A stretch of DNA of 64,000 nt from NCBI GenBank assembly GCA_905221605.1, contig CAJNDS010000225.1:615001-679000 (forward strand). The letters are read 5' to 3'. Made by a program: the position numbers and the translations under genes. Shown here one piece after another: positions 25,301-35,538 of the stretch (position 1 is the first letter of the stretch; each line of letters opens with the position of its first letter). The notes below the pieces were generated by a model. That model made no database searches, was not told the DNA's origin, and saw nothing but the letters and a program-made list of their open reading frames with translations. The DNA is from Symbiodinium natans (lineage: Eukaryota; Sar; Dinophyceae; Suessiales; Symbiodiniaceae).

Positions 25301-26855
25301 TAAAACCCTAAAACCCTAAAGCCCTAAAGCCCTAAAACCCTTAAAGCCCTAAAACCCTAAAACCCTAAAACCCTTAAAACCCTAAAACCCTAAAACCCTA
25401 AAACCCTAAAAACCCTAAAAACCCTAAAACCCTAAAACCCTGAAACCCTAAACCCTGAACCCTGAACCCGATACCGCTGAGAAGTTCGGAGCCCCTCATG
25501 TCTGCACATGAAAACCTGGCAGAACAGTCCCAGGTTCCCAAGGGTTTGGGGTTTAGGGTTTGGGGTTTGGGGTTTGGGGGTTAGGGTTTGGGGTTTGGGG
25601 TTTAGGGTTTGGGGTTTAGGGTTTAGGGTTTGGGGGTTAGGGTTTAGGGTTTGGGGTTTGGGGTTTAGAGTTTAGAGTTCAGGGTCTAGGGTTTGGAGTT
25701 GCAGAACAGGCATAAGCTTCTACGAGAGTGCAAGGCTTATGGCCTTGATCATTTTCAGGGCCTGGGGTCCAGGGTTTGGGGTTTAGGGTTTAAGGGTTCA
25801 GGGTTTAGGGTTTAGGGTTTAGGGTTCAAGGGTTTCAAGATTTGGGGTTCAGGTAACCCTAAACCCTAAACCCTAAACCCTAAACCCTAAACCCTAAACC
25901 CTAAACCCTAAACCCTAAACCCTAAACCCTAAACCCTAAACCCTAACCCTAAACCCCTAACCCTAAACTTGCTTAAGGGCCTGGGCTTCAGGGAAAATTG
26001 GCACCGCTGGGTAGGTTTGGCACCTGCGGTTCTACAACCCACCCGAGCCAACCGGGAATCTGGGGTTTAGGGTTTAGGGTTTAGGGTTTAGGGTTTCGGG
26101 TTTGGGGTTTGGGGTTTGGGGTATGGGGTATGGGGTATGGGGTTTGGGGCTGGGGTTTAGCGAAGGTTAAGCTTTAGGGCCTTAGGCTTAGGCTTTGGCC
26201 CGTCTATCCTTCCCCACCCTCTCAAGCACTCGAAAACTCCAAGCCGAAATTCGCAAAGACATAAAATATTCTATGATCCCCATAAAACCCAGTAAGGCAA
26301 AATACAAAACATCGCAAGGGTCAGCACCCCCAGGCCCCATGCCCCAAACTCCGAACCCTAAACTCTAAACCCACTATCATACGATGGTACGAGTCTCGAA
26401 AATACTATTACACTATGGTACTCCCTGCCATGACACTAAATACTAGCTATTGTACTGCTATACGAGACAAAGACTATACCATGATAGTGGAATACCTAGT
26501 TGCGGAGTACCTTGGGCAACAAGGGTTAAACTTGGTAGGATTTTCTATACCCCAAAAGGTTCAAGGTCACCTACTCATCTACTTCTGTGTTGGCCCGGGT
26601 GTGTCTACTGCAGGCACGACACGGGCGTTCCGCTGGGCAGCCACAGGTTGTTCTCAGGATTCAGGGCGTAGGGTCGAGGGCTTAGGGTGTAAGGCTTCGT
26701 TGTTAGGGCTTAAGAATTCTGATTTTCAGGGTTTAAGGTGTTCTCCCAAGGCACCTACAAAAAGCCCAATCAGCGGCCCCCCCGTGACCTGACCCCTCCT
26801 CTTCCTCGTCTTGCTCCGACGCGGCACTGGTGTTTGCAGGCGCGGGAGGCTTACT
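19299..26855 (-). CDS. Second multi-exon gene of unknown product
   Basis: At least ten exon-like islands on the minus strand, in the same style as the eEF3-like gene (AG|G acceptors, GC or GT donors, 30-75 nt, mostly phase 0). It begins less than 0.8 kb after the eEF3-like stop, so the two genes are head to tail. Seen in order: an acidic, alanine/proline-rich segment, then exons reading NNLWLPSGTP, GAKEVAVFRF, DFNSGKAQERYNDVCKQEE, VVDHEMPLGQERYVVGIYEM, DREFFWREWAAL, DGSELYISIAMSPSAE, ETASMLPPND, VRGHLHIAATLARQ and VSAASVIMGDVK. I do not recognise a family. Start and stop codons were not placed and exons are surely missing. Confidence 0.55.
20075..20116 (-). CDS. Second gene, candidate exon
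   Basis: Acceptor TGCCGAG, 42 nt, donor CGGCAG|GCAC, phase 0. Reads VRGHLHIAATLARQ. Confidence 0.5.
20623..20654 (-). CDS. Second gene, candidate exon
   Basis: Acceptor GCGCCAG, 32 nt, donor GACAA|GCTTG. Reads ETASMLPPND. Confidence 0.4.
21422..21469 (-). CDS. Second gene, exon
   Basis: Acceptor TTTCCAG, 48 nt, donor GCCGAG|GAAA (GA) or an earlier GT. Reads DGSELYISIAMSPSAE. Confidence 0.5.
21918..21953 (-). CDS. Second gene, exon
   Basis: Acceptor CGGCCAG, 36 nt, donor TTG|GTCCC, phase 0. Reads DREFFWREWAAL. Confidence 0.5.
22462..22558. mobile_element. Family D repeat copy
   Basis: Contains GTCTATAAAGGGACCATAAGGGAATGCTATTAGTAATGATTCCGACCCC. Confidence 0.55.
22720..22745 (-). repeat. Partial duplicate of an exon 3' end
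   Basis: The 25 bases coding for EMPKPMK plus the first intron bases are repeated exactly from 23152-23176, with different flanks and between CCCTAAA arrays. Could be a broken exon copy. Confidence 0.6.
23155..23229 (-). CDS. Second gene, exon
   Basis: Acceptor ACCCCAG, 75 nt, donor ATGAAG|GCGC, phase 0. Reads VVDHEMPLGQERYVVGIYEM then PKPMK. Its 3' end is duplicated at 22720-22745. Confidence 0.65.
24142..24207 (-). CDS. Second gene, exon
   Basis: Acceptor ACGGCAG, 66 nt, donor CTGCAG|GCC, phase 0 at both ends. Reads DFNSGKAQERYNDVCKQEE then ILQ. Confidence 0.6.
24408..24536. mobile_element. MITE family C copy
   Basis: TATGGGCCCCTAAAAGGGTACCCC at the left; GGAGGGTAAGGGACCATACTACGGGCCCAT at the right. 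Confidence 0.65.
24918..24973 (-). CDS. Second gene, candidate exon
   Basis: Acceptor CCTCCAG followed by T, or GCGAG further on. Reads GDSIRSREGAKEVAVFRF, donor TTC|GCGATC. Protein-like in this frame. Confidence 0.5.
25112..25180 (-). CDS. Second gene, candidate exon
   Basis: Island between a G-rich array and CCCTAAA repeats. Open frame containing AGKLTGPFQLERPGLTHQAR. Splice sites not settled. Confidence 0.4.
   Translation of the reverse strand, partial: RLVSLLVRSSWSVPVLLIRLVC
26623..26652 (-). CDS. Second gene, candidate exon
   Basis: Acceptor ATCCTGAG, reads NNLWLPSGTP up to a GT donor. Short, moderate support. Confidence 0.4.
26789..26855 (-). CDS. Second gene, acidic exon
   Basis: Acceptor CTCCGAG followed by A; reads SKPPAPANTSAASEQDEEEE then GS, with a GT donor. 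Low-complexity acidic linker. Confidence 0.5.
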
Positions 26856-26999
26856 CTCGGAGTTGAGGGTTTAGGGTGTAGGGTTGACGTCGGGTTGATG
26901 TCAAAGCTTATGTGTTGGGTTTAGGGTTTTAGGGTTTAACGTTTAGGGCTTAAATGACACGGTGCATGTTGGGGATGCGGTGCCTCCAGTATGCAAGAA

Positions 27000-27062
27000 A
27001 ATGAGTCTATGTCTATATAATATATAGATAGATAGATAGATAGATAGATAGATGGATGGATA
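27000..27062. repeat. GATA microsatellite
   Basis: About eight units of GATA after a TATATA run. Confidence 0.9.
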
Positions 27063-27354
27063 TAACGACTTGAGCCCCTAAACCCCTTGAGACCTCGAGA
27101 AAAACCTAGGCCGCAAGCCCCTAAACACCCCTAAACTCCAAGCCACCTAACCCTAAACCCTACACCCTAAGCCTATGAACGCCAAAACCTAAGCCCCTAA
27201 GCCCCAAGCCCCTGAGCACCTAAAACTCTAACCCCCTGAACCCTGAGCCCTTCAACCCTGAACCTTAAACTCAGCAATGTACAGAGCTTAATTTCTGTAG
27301 GGTTTTGGGTTTAGGTTTAGGGTTTAGCGTCTAGGGTTTATGGTTTTGGGTTTT

Positions 27355-27425
27355 GGGGTGATTATAGTAGACATATGTGGGGACCATAAGGGAATACTGT
27401 CAGCGATTACTCTGAACCCTTTAGT
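27355..27425. mobile_element. Family D repeat copy
   Basis: Contains GTAGACATATGTGGGGACCATAAGGGAATACTGTCAGCGATTACTC. Sits between the stop of the eEF3-like gene and the start of the second gene. Confidence 0.5.
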
Positions 27426-27637
27426 AGACCCCGCCACACACCCCAAATAAGCTGCTAACGCTGGAGCCTAGTAGTGGTTTAGGCGTTAGGGGGGGTTTTG
27501 GGTTTAGGGTCCCTAAACCCTAAACCCTAAACCATAAACCCTAAACCATAAACCCTAAACCCTAAACCCCATAGGGTCTTCTGCCCTGGCTTGGGCTTCT
27601 GGCTTCGGGTAGGCCTTAAGGCGCAGTAGCCTCCCGC

Positions 27638-27688
27638 TCACTTCTTCAGCTCCTGCTTGGTTCGCTCGGCAATTCCGCCACCTTCGAC
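27638..27688 (-). CDS. eEF3-like gene, last exon with stop
   Basis: Acceptor CCTGGGAG, then VEGGGIAERTKQELKK and TGA. After EIWK this is the usual short C-terminal strand plus a lysine-rich tail, but much shorter than the long basic tail of fungal eEF3. Confidence 0.85.
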   Translation of the reverse strand, partial: VEGGGIAERTKQELKK

Positions 27689-30600
27689 CTCCCAGGGCGT
27701 CCGTGGCTTGTTGGCTTCATTTAGGGTTTCGGGTTTAGGGTTTAGGGCTTAGGGTTTAGGGTTTAGGGTTTGGGGTTTAAGATTTAGGGTTTAGGGTTTA
27801 GGGTTTAGGTCCGAAGTATGGGCCCTTAATTTGGGTCCCCTGTTATGTAACCCTTACGTACAATGTACATAATAAGGGCCCATACTCCGCATCCCTTTAA
27901 ATCCCTTTAAACAAGGGTAAGGGACCATACTAAGGGCATGGTTCCAATGTTAGATATTTAGGGTTTAGGGGTTCAGGCTTAGGCAATTGGGGGATAAACC
28001 CCTAAAACCCAGAAACCCCTTAACACCCCTCACCCGCCCCCCCCCCCCCCCCCCCACAATGAGGCCAACCATAAACCCTGAAGCCTAAATGAACCCTAAA
28101 CCCGCCTTCCAGATCTCGTTGCACACTTGGTTGACAAACTCGCTGGCGTGGGAGATGACCTCGGAGGATTTAGGCTTTAGGGTTCATGGTTTAGGGTTTC
28201 GGGTTGGGATACTCGCCCTTACACTAGCAGTCCCTAATAGGGAGTATACTAGGGGGAACTATAATCGCCACTAAGGCCTGATAAAGGTAACATCCCAAAT
28301 TACGGGGTTCAAGGGTTCACGGAGTGTAGAGGGTCTAGGAGCTTTAGGGCGTTTAGAGGGCTTAGGGTGTTCAAAGAGCTTAAGGGTTTAGGGGGCTTAG
28401 GGTTTAGAGTTTAGATGGGCTTGGGTGTAGGGGAAGTAGGACTTCTAAACGCCTAAACTGGGGACAGAAGGTTTGTATAAAACAATGAACGTTTATGGCT
28501 TTGTAAGGATTTATATGGGGCCTTAAGGGCGTCATAAAAATGTTCAAGCCTACCCTGTAAAACGAATGCCAGCAACCTCTCTGAGACGAGGCGCGATGAT
28601 GCCACCCTTGTATCTCGCCAGCCCTTGCACCAATGCATCGAGCGTCTCCATGTCGATGTAGTTCCTTGGTTAGGGTTCAGGTTTAGGGCTTAGGGTTTAG
28701 GGTTCAGGGTTTAGGGTTTAGGGATTTTGGGCCAGGGTCTGGAAAGCAAGGTTCCCAGGATGGTAGGCATTGGAGTCTTACAGGCTCTTGAGAGTATGCC
28801 CAGCAACAGCGGCAGCATGCAACTGCCCCAAGCGCTGACCCCCCCTCATTCCCAGATCATACCATGGACAGCCCCAAAGAAAAAAAAACACATCAGTTTA
28901 CCTGGAGCATCCCTGAACCCTAAACCCTAAACCCTAAACCCTAAACCCTAAACCCTAAACCCTAAACCCTAAACCCTGCGGGCAAGGAATTTGCGAGCCG
29001 ACTCTGGTGCTTGGCACTCGAGAGGGACACTCTGGGCATCGTCTGGGGGGCGGGAGACGGGTGCAGGCCGGGTAAGGAGAAGAGGTTCATTTGAAACCTA
29101 ACAACCCCACGCAGAGAGGGAGGGGAACTAACCGAGAGCCTTTGAAACGGCAAACCCGACGATCCCTAAACCCTAAATCCTAAACTAGGAGTTTAGGGCT
29201 TAGGGCTGGCATGAGGGGCTGGCTTCGGGCTTGAGATGTACTACACCCGAAGCCCATTTTGCGGTTAAGGGGTGCACCTTTCGACCCTCCCCGACAATTA
29301 TCCACAACCAGGGTTCTAGCTAGGATGTTGCAAAAATGGCACCCAGATGTCCCCCCCCTAAACCCTAAACCCGACACCCTAAACCCTAAACATAGCCCTC
29401 GTGGTCCCAGCTGCGTGGGCTCATCCAAGGCAATCAGGTGCGGCTTCCTGACTGGGGTTAGGGTTTAGGGTTTAGGGTTTAGGGTTTAGGGTTTAGGGTT
29501 TAGGGTTTAGGGTTTAGGGTTTAGGGTCTAGGGTCTAGGGTCTAGGGTCTAGGGTCTAGGGTCTAGGGTCTAGGGTCTAGGGTCTAGGGTCTAGGGTCTA
29601 GGGTCTAGGGTCTAGGGTTTAGGGTTAGTAGGTTTTGGGTTCTTAAGGTAGGGACTTCGGTTGGGCTTGGAGTACCTGATTCAGCTTTCGATGGGAGGAC
29701 CCCACACCTTAAAACACACGTCACCCCCTTAAAACCCATGTCGGAATCCGGACCTAAACACCTAAACACCTAAACCCCGAAACCCTAGCAAATCCCAAAT
29801 TTAAACCCAACACCCGCAAACACCCTCAAACACCCTCAAACACCCTCAAACACCCTCAAACACCCTCGAACACCCTCAAACACCCTCGAACACCCTCAAA
29901 CACCCTCAAACACCCTCAAACACCCTCGAACACCCTCAAACACCCTCAAACACCCTCAAACACCCTCAAACACCCTCAAACACCCTCCACTCGCGTCCAA
30001 GAGGTCTAGGGATTTGGGCAGCCCGCAAGCCCCCTGAACCCTGAACTCTGAACTCTGAGGGTATAGGGTTTAGGGTTTAGGGTTTAGGGTTTAGGGTTTA
30101 GGGTTTAGGGGTATTGTCCCTAACCTCCTTTGAAGGGTTCTGATGTGTGGGCCCTTGATTTGTACAGGGCATACAAGGGGTATATAAGGGGTACATTAGG
30201 TACCCTTTTTAGGGCCCATACTACCCGTAAATGAACCCTGAACCCTTTACCCTAAACCCTAAACCCTAAACCCTAAACCCTAAACCCTACACAGTGCTCA
30301 GCCCCTCCGTCGCCCACATCAACAAGATCGATCCCGAGTATGGACTCGTACAGCACTGTTGCCATTGCAGCACTAAGCCTGGCCCTAAACCCTAAACCCC
30401 AAACCCCTCAACCCTAAACCCTAAAGTCAAAAATAGATGGCCATTTCCCAAACATAGGGGTACCCCTCATGTACCCCCTAACGTACTACAATCCTTATTT
30501 TAGGAACCCCCCAAAAAGGGTACCCCCTCTTCTCGGAAACCGCCAGGTCCATCCTCCAGTCTGCAAACGCATGCTGATGTGTTGCAATTTTCTACAGCAC

Positions 30601-33600
30601 CGCTGTCGCCAGAGCGGTCAGCAGGCACCCAAGGTCGCACAAAGCCTAAACCCTAAACCCTAAACCCTAAACCCTAAAACCCTAAACCCTAAACCCTAAA
30701 CCCTAAACCCTAAACCCTAAACCCTAATTAAACGCAACGACAGATGCGACGCCCACGACTGCAGCAAGGGCGCGAAAGCGGCTTAGATCTGTTGCACGTT
30801 CTTCAGCTGATCATGCACAGCACTGCTGTCCCCTCCATGGTCAGCACTGCCGCCCCAGGTCACGACGGATCCATCACATAGTATTGCAGCAAAGGCACGT
30901 CGAGTAGCCTGGATGTATTGCACGTGCTTGAGCTGATCTTGCACAGCACTGCTGTCCCCTCCATGGTCAGCACTGCCCCAGCTCACGACGGATCCATCAC
31001 ATAGTATTGCAGCAAAGGCACGCAGAGTAGCTTGGATGTGTTGCACGTTCTTCAGCTGATCTTGCACAGCGCTGCTGTCGCCTCCACAGTCAGCATCACC
31101 CCAGGTCACGACGGATCCATCAGCCAGTATTGCAGCAAAGGCGCAAGGGGTGGCTTGGATCTGCTGCACGTTTTTCAGCTGATCTTGCACAGCACTGCTG
31201 TCGCCACCAAAGTCCGCATTGCCCCAAGTAACGACGGATCCATCACACAGTTGCGCAGCAAACGCGTAACTGGTGGCTTGGATTTGCTGCACGTTCTTCA
31301 GTTCTTCTTGTACAGCACGGCTGTCCCCACCATAGTCAGGAGTGCCCCAGGTCACGAGAGACCGATCACCCAGTATCGCAGCAAAGGCGTAACCAGTGGC
31401 TTGGATGTGTTGCACGTTCTTCAGCTGATCTTGTACAGGACTGCTGTCCCCACCATATTGAGCATCGCCCCAGCTCACGACGGACCCATCACCCAGTATT
31501 GCGGAAAATGCACGTCGAGTAGCCTGGATGTATTGCACGTGCTTGAGCTGATCTTGCGCAGAACTGCTGTCGCCACCAGAGTCAGCATTGCCCCAGGTAA
31601 CGACAGATCCATCACGCAGCAACGCAGCAAAGGCGAGACAGGTGGTTTGGATGTGTTGCACGTGCGTCAGCATGCTGTCCCCGCCATAGGAGGTATTGCC
31701 CCAGGTCACGACAGACCCACCACACAGTATCGCAGCAAAGGCATGTTGCGTAGCTTGGATGTGCTGTACGTTCTTCAGCTGATGTTGTACATCACGGCTG
31801 TTCCCACCAAAGGCAGCACTGCCCCAAGTCACGACAGATCCATCACCCAGTATCGCAGCAAAGGCGTAACCAGTGGCTTGAATCTGTTGCACATTCGTCA
31901 ACTGATCTTGTATAGCACTGCTGTCGCCACCAGAATAAGCATGGCCCCAGGACACGGCGGATCCATCGCCCAGGACAGCTGCAAAGGCTGCTCCATCGTG
32001 GACGTCCAGGAAGCCCATGGCTTTAGTGCAGCAAATTTGAACCTTGCGTATCTGCAGCGTCAATGAAGCGCCGCTACGCAGGTCGAGCTTCTCGAGTGTG
32101 GCCTGCTCATGCAGAACACAACCCGAGGCGTCCAGGAGCTGCCCCTTGCCCACGCCCAAGGCAGCTTCCGCAGACCGCTTCAACGCTTGCACAGAAGAAT
32201 CCAGGCTGGCTTCCACAGAAACCTTCCTAGTTCATGGTTGGGATCGTATTAAAAGTTTAAAAATGTATTCCTTATTGGGTTTAAGTACCCTTAAACATGT
32301 AAAATGTTACCCAACTATGACCAAGCTTCCTGCCACTCATAAGGCTCACATCTACAGTGATGGACATTCTATCCCAGCGGACTCGGGAAGCACAACCACG
32401 CAATCTTCCTTACCTATCACGCGCAGTCAGATTGAAATCGCGGACTCCTGCAAAACCACTTGTTCTGCTGCGTCAACAAACAAGCCACGATATCCGTGTT
32501 CAACGAGGCAATAGACTGCTTAAGTATCACAGAATTTGAGCCTCATGCCTGTCCTGGGGAGGTCACGCAAGACGAGCAATACAACATCACATTTTAGGAG
32601 ACTAACTGCTTTACCCATATCCTTTCGAGGCCTTTCGGAGGTACCCTATACCATAATTCTACAACAAGCCAAGGTCCACAGCCTTAGCGTTTATCCCAAT
32701 AAACCTAGGGTCAATTGAGGGTTTAGGGTTTAGGGCTTAGGGCATAGGGTTTAGGGTTTAGGGTTTAGGGTTTAGGGTTTAGGGTTTAGGGTTTAGGGTT
32801 TAGAGTTTAGGGTTTAGGGTTTAAGGTTTAGGGTTTAGGGTTGAGGGTTAGGGTGTAGGGTTTAGGGTTTAGGGTGTAGGGTTTAGGGTTCCTACACCCT
32901 GCCAGTGGCCATACCTTTGTGAAGTGCTCAATAAAGCACACTGTCATGCTTTGGAATAGGAACATACTTGAAAGCAGTCGCTTTGGGATTCTTTTCCCCC
33001 TGGCTCTTACTAGGGAACGAGGGAATTCGGGCCCCTATATTATCCTTTAAGGGATTATATAGGGTACCTCATTCCCTCATTCCCTACTAAGAACCAGCCT
33101 GTCTTTGGGATTCTTTAACTGGCCCAAAAACCCCAACCCCAAACCGGAAACCCTAGCAAAACCCCCAAATGAAACCCCAACGCCCTCAAACACCCTCGAC
33201 TCACGTCCAAGAGGTCTAGGGATTTTGGCAGCTCGAAAGCCCTAACCCTGAACCCTAAACCGCCTCAGAGTTTGCGGTATGGGGTTTAAGGTTTAGGTTG
33301 AAAGTTTTACCGTAAAGGCTTTAGGCTTAGGGTTTCGGGTTTAGGGTTAAGGGTATAGGGTATTTAAGCCGCAGGGGATGGACACAACGTCAGGCCGTCC
33401 CCAAAGATTCCTTTCACACTCCAACACCAGAGATGCCCATCAACTTACAAGATGCCTTGACCTGTCTCAAAAGTCTTAGAATGAGGGTTTAGGGTTTAGG
33501 GTTTAGGGGTTTAGGGCTTAGGGCTTAGGGCTTAGGGCTTAGGGTTTAGGGAGCTACCACCCTAAACTCTGAGCCTTAAACCCCAAACCCGAAACCTTAA

Positions 33601-35192
33601 ACCCTAAACCCCAAACCCCAAACCCTAAGCCCTAAGCCCCTAAACCCTAAACCCTAAACCCTAAACCCTAAACCCTAAACCCTAAACCCTAAACCCATGC
33701 TTAACTGCCCTCCAGCATGGCTGCCGCGTCACGTCCAAAAGGCTGCGCCCAAAGTCAGCTTCGACTTCTGCCCAGCAGAGAAGCCTGGATAGTAAGCATT
33801 TAGGGTTTAGGGTTTAGGGTTTAGGGTTGAGGGTTTAGGGTTTAGGGTTTAGGGTTTAGGGTTTAGGGTTTAGGGCTTAGGGTCTAGGGTCTAGGGTTTA
33901 GGGTTTAGGGTTTAGGGTTTAGGGTTTAGGGTTTAGGGTTTAGGGTTTAGGGTTTAGCGTTTAGCGTTTAGGGTTTAGGGTTTAGGGTTTAGGGTTTAGG
34001 GCCTGGGGCTCAGGGCTCAGGGCTTCGGGTTTAGAGTTGAGCGTTTAGGGTTTAGGGCTTAGGGTTTGAGGGCACAGTACCTAAGGAACCTTCCAACCCT
34101 AAACGCTAATGTTGTATCCTGATTAGTCTGGACCCCGTCAATAATGAAAAGTTTCCAAAAACTAATTCAGGGGACAAAGATTCGGCTGCCCCCCCCCACT
34201 ATAATGAAAAGTTTTTCGGGCATGGGTTTCGGAAGAGCTTACCTGAGCTAAACCTTGAGGCCTGAGGTTGTCGGGCCCTGAAATCTTCAGTCTCCAGGCC
34301 AGCCCCAAAACTAAGATTTCCTTATAAAATGCTTTTGTACCGAGGCCGGACAATCAAATTTCCAAGGGGGTAGTCCAGCAGCTGCCCGAATGCCGTATAA
34401 TATAAAACCTTTGCTCCACCGGAATTATTTATTTTTTTTGCGGGCTGGCTTGGTTGGGATAGATGGATCCCCTTTAAATTCATATGCAGACAACATTACC
34501 TAAGAGGAAGAGGAGAGGAAGAAGAGAGGAAGAGGAGAGGAAGAGGAGAGGAAGAGGAGAGGAAGAGGAGAGGAAGAGGAGAGGGAAGATGAGCCAAGAG
34601 GAAATGAAGAGGAGCCGGGGGGGGGGGGGGGACGGGGCCGAAAATTAGTTTGGGGTTCCGTTTTTCCTGTTACGGGTGCGGAATTAGGGGGGGGGGGGGT
34701 GGGGGTTGAGGGGGGGGGGTTGGGGGGGGGGGCGGTGGGGTTGGGGTGGGGGGGGGGGGTTGGGGGGGGGGGGGGGGTGGGGGGGGGGGGGGGGTTTGGG
34801 GGGGGGGGGGGGGGGGGGGGGTTTGGGTTGGGGGGGGGGGGGGGGTTTGGGGGGGGGGGGGGTTTGGGGGGGGGGGGAAACTCATCAGGAGTTAAACGGG
34901 GGGGGGCCACACCAAGCCATTAAACGCTACACCCTAAACCCTAAACCCTGAAACCTAGTGGAAAGGGATCGAGGGCTCAGATCTCAGCAGAGCTCAGGCA
35001 GATTTAGGGTTTCTTGGACGATCTTTGCAGGGATGCTTTGAGCAACGGAGCAACGAAAAGGAAATTCAAACAACTCCTCCCGACCCCCCACCCATAGAAA
35101 AAAACTAACAATAGATGGTAGTAATAATCGAAATAGTTATAGTTGGAGACAAAGTAACAGTAGTAATAGTCATCGTAGTCGTAGTCATAGTC

Positions 35193-35271
<79 letters not shown>

Positions 35272-35366
35272 GAGTAGCAGTAGTAGTAGCAGTAGCAGTA
35301 GCAGTAGCAGTAGCAGTAGCAGTGGCAGTGGCAGTAGCAGTAGCAGTAGCAGTAGCAGTAGGAGTT

Positions 35367-35397
<31 letters not shown>

Positions 35398-35476
35398 CAG
35401 TAGCAGTAGCAGTAGCAGTAGCAGTAGCAGTAGCAGTAGCAGTAGCAGTAGCAGTAGCAGTAGCAGTAGCAGTAGC

Positions 35477-35538
<62 letters not shown>

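Larger units (their letters stand above)
18705..27600. repeat. Telomere-type arrays, introns of the second gene
   Basis: Arrays of TTTAGGG and CCCTAAA with locally uniform variants: GGGTCTA at 19160-19240, GGGGTTTA at 23245-23400, CCCCTAAA at 22810-23140, TAAAACCC at 25285-25440. Unique islands between them are the exons listed, the MITE-like elements, or carry nothing I can read. Confidence 0.85.

Noticed and set aside
29810-29990. CRISPR-like regular repeat
   Set aside because: The CACCCTCAAA units are directly adjacent with no unique spacers; this is a plain tandem repeat in a eukaryotic intron.
31032-32066. 344-codon plus-strand frame
   Set aside because: It is the antisense shadow of the RCC1-like repeats; the repeat unit happens to be open on both strands.
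32217-32280. A relict dinoflagellate spliced-leader sequence upstream of the RCC1-like gene, as proof of retroposition
   Set aside because: I found no convincing match to the leader; the region is only AT-rich. The retroposition idea therefore rests on the missing introns alone.
33385-33410. Possible exon RPDVV between the signature and Walker B of ABC domain 2
   Set aside because: It resembles the expected residues after FWT, but the exon at 29415-29447 joins the signature exon in perfect phase and supplies that segment fully.
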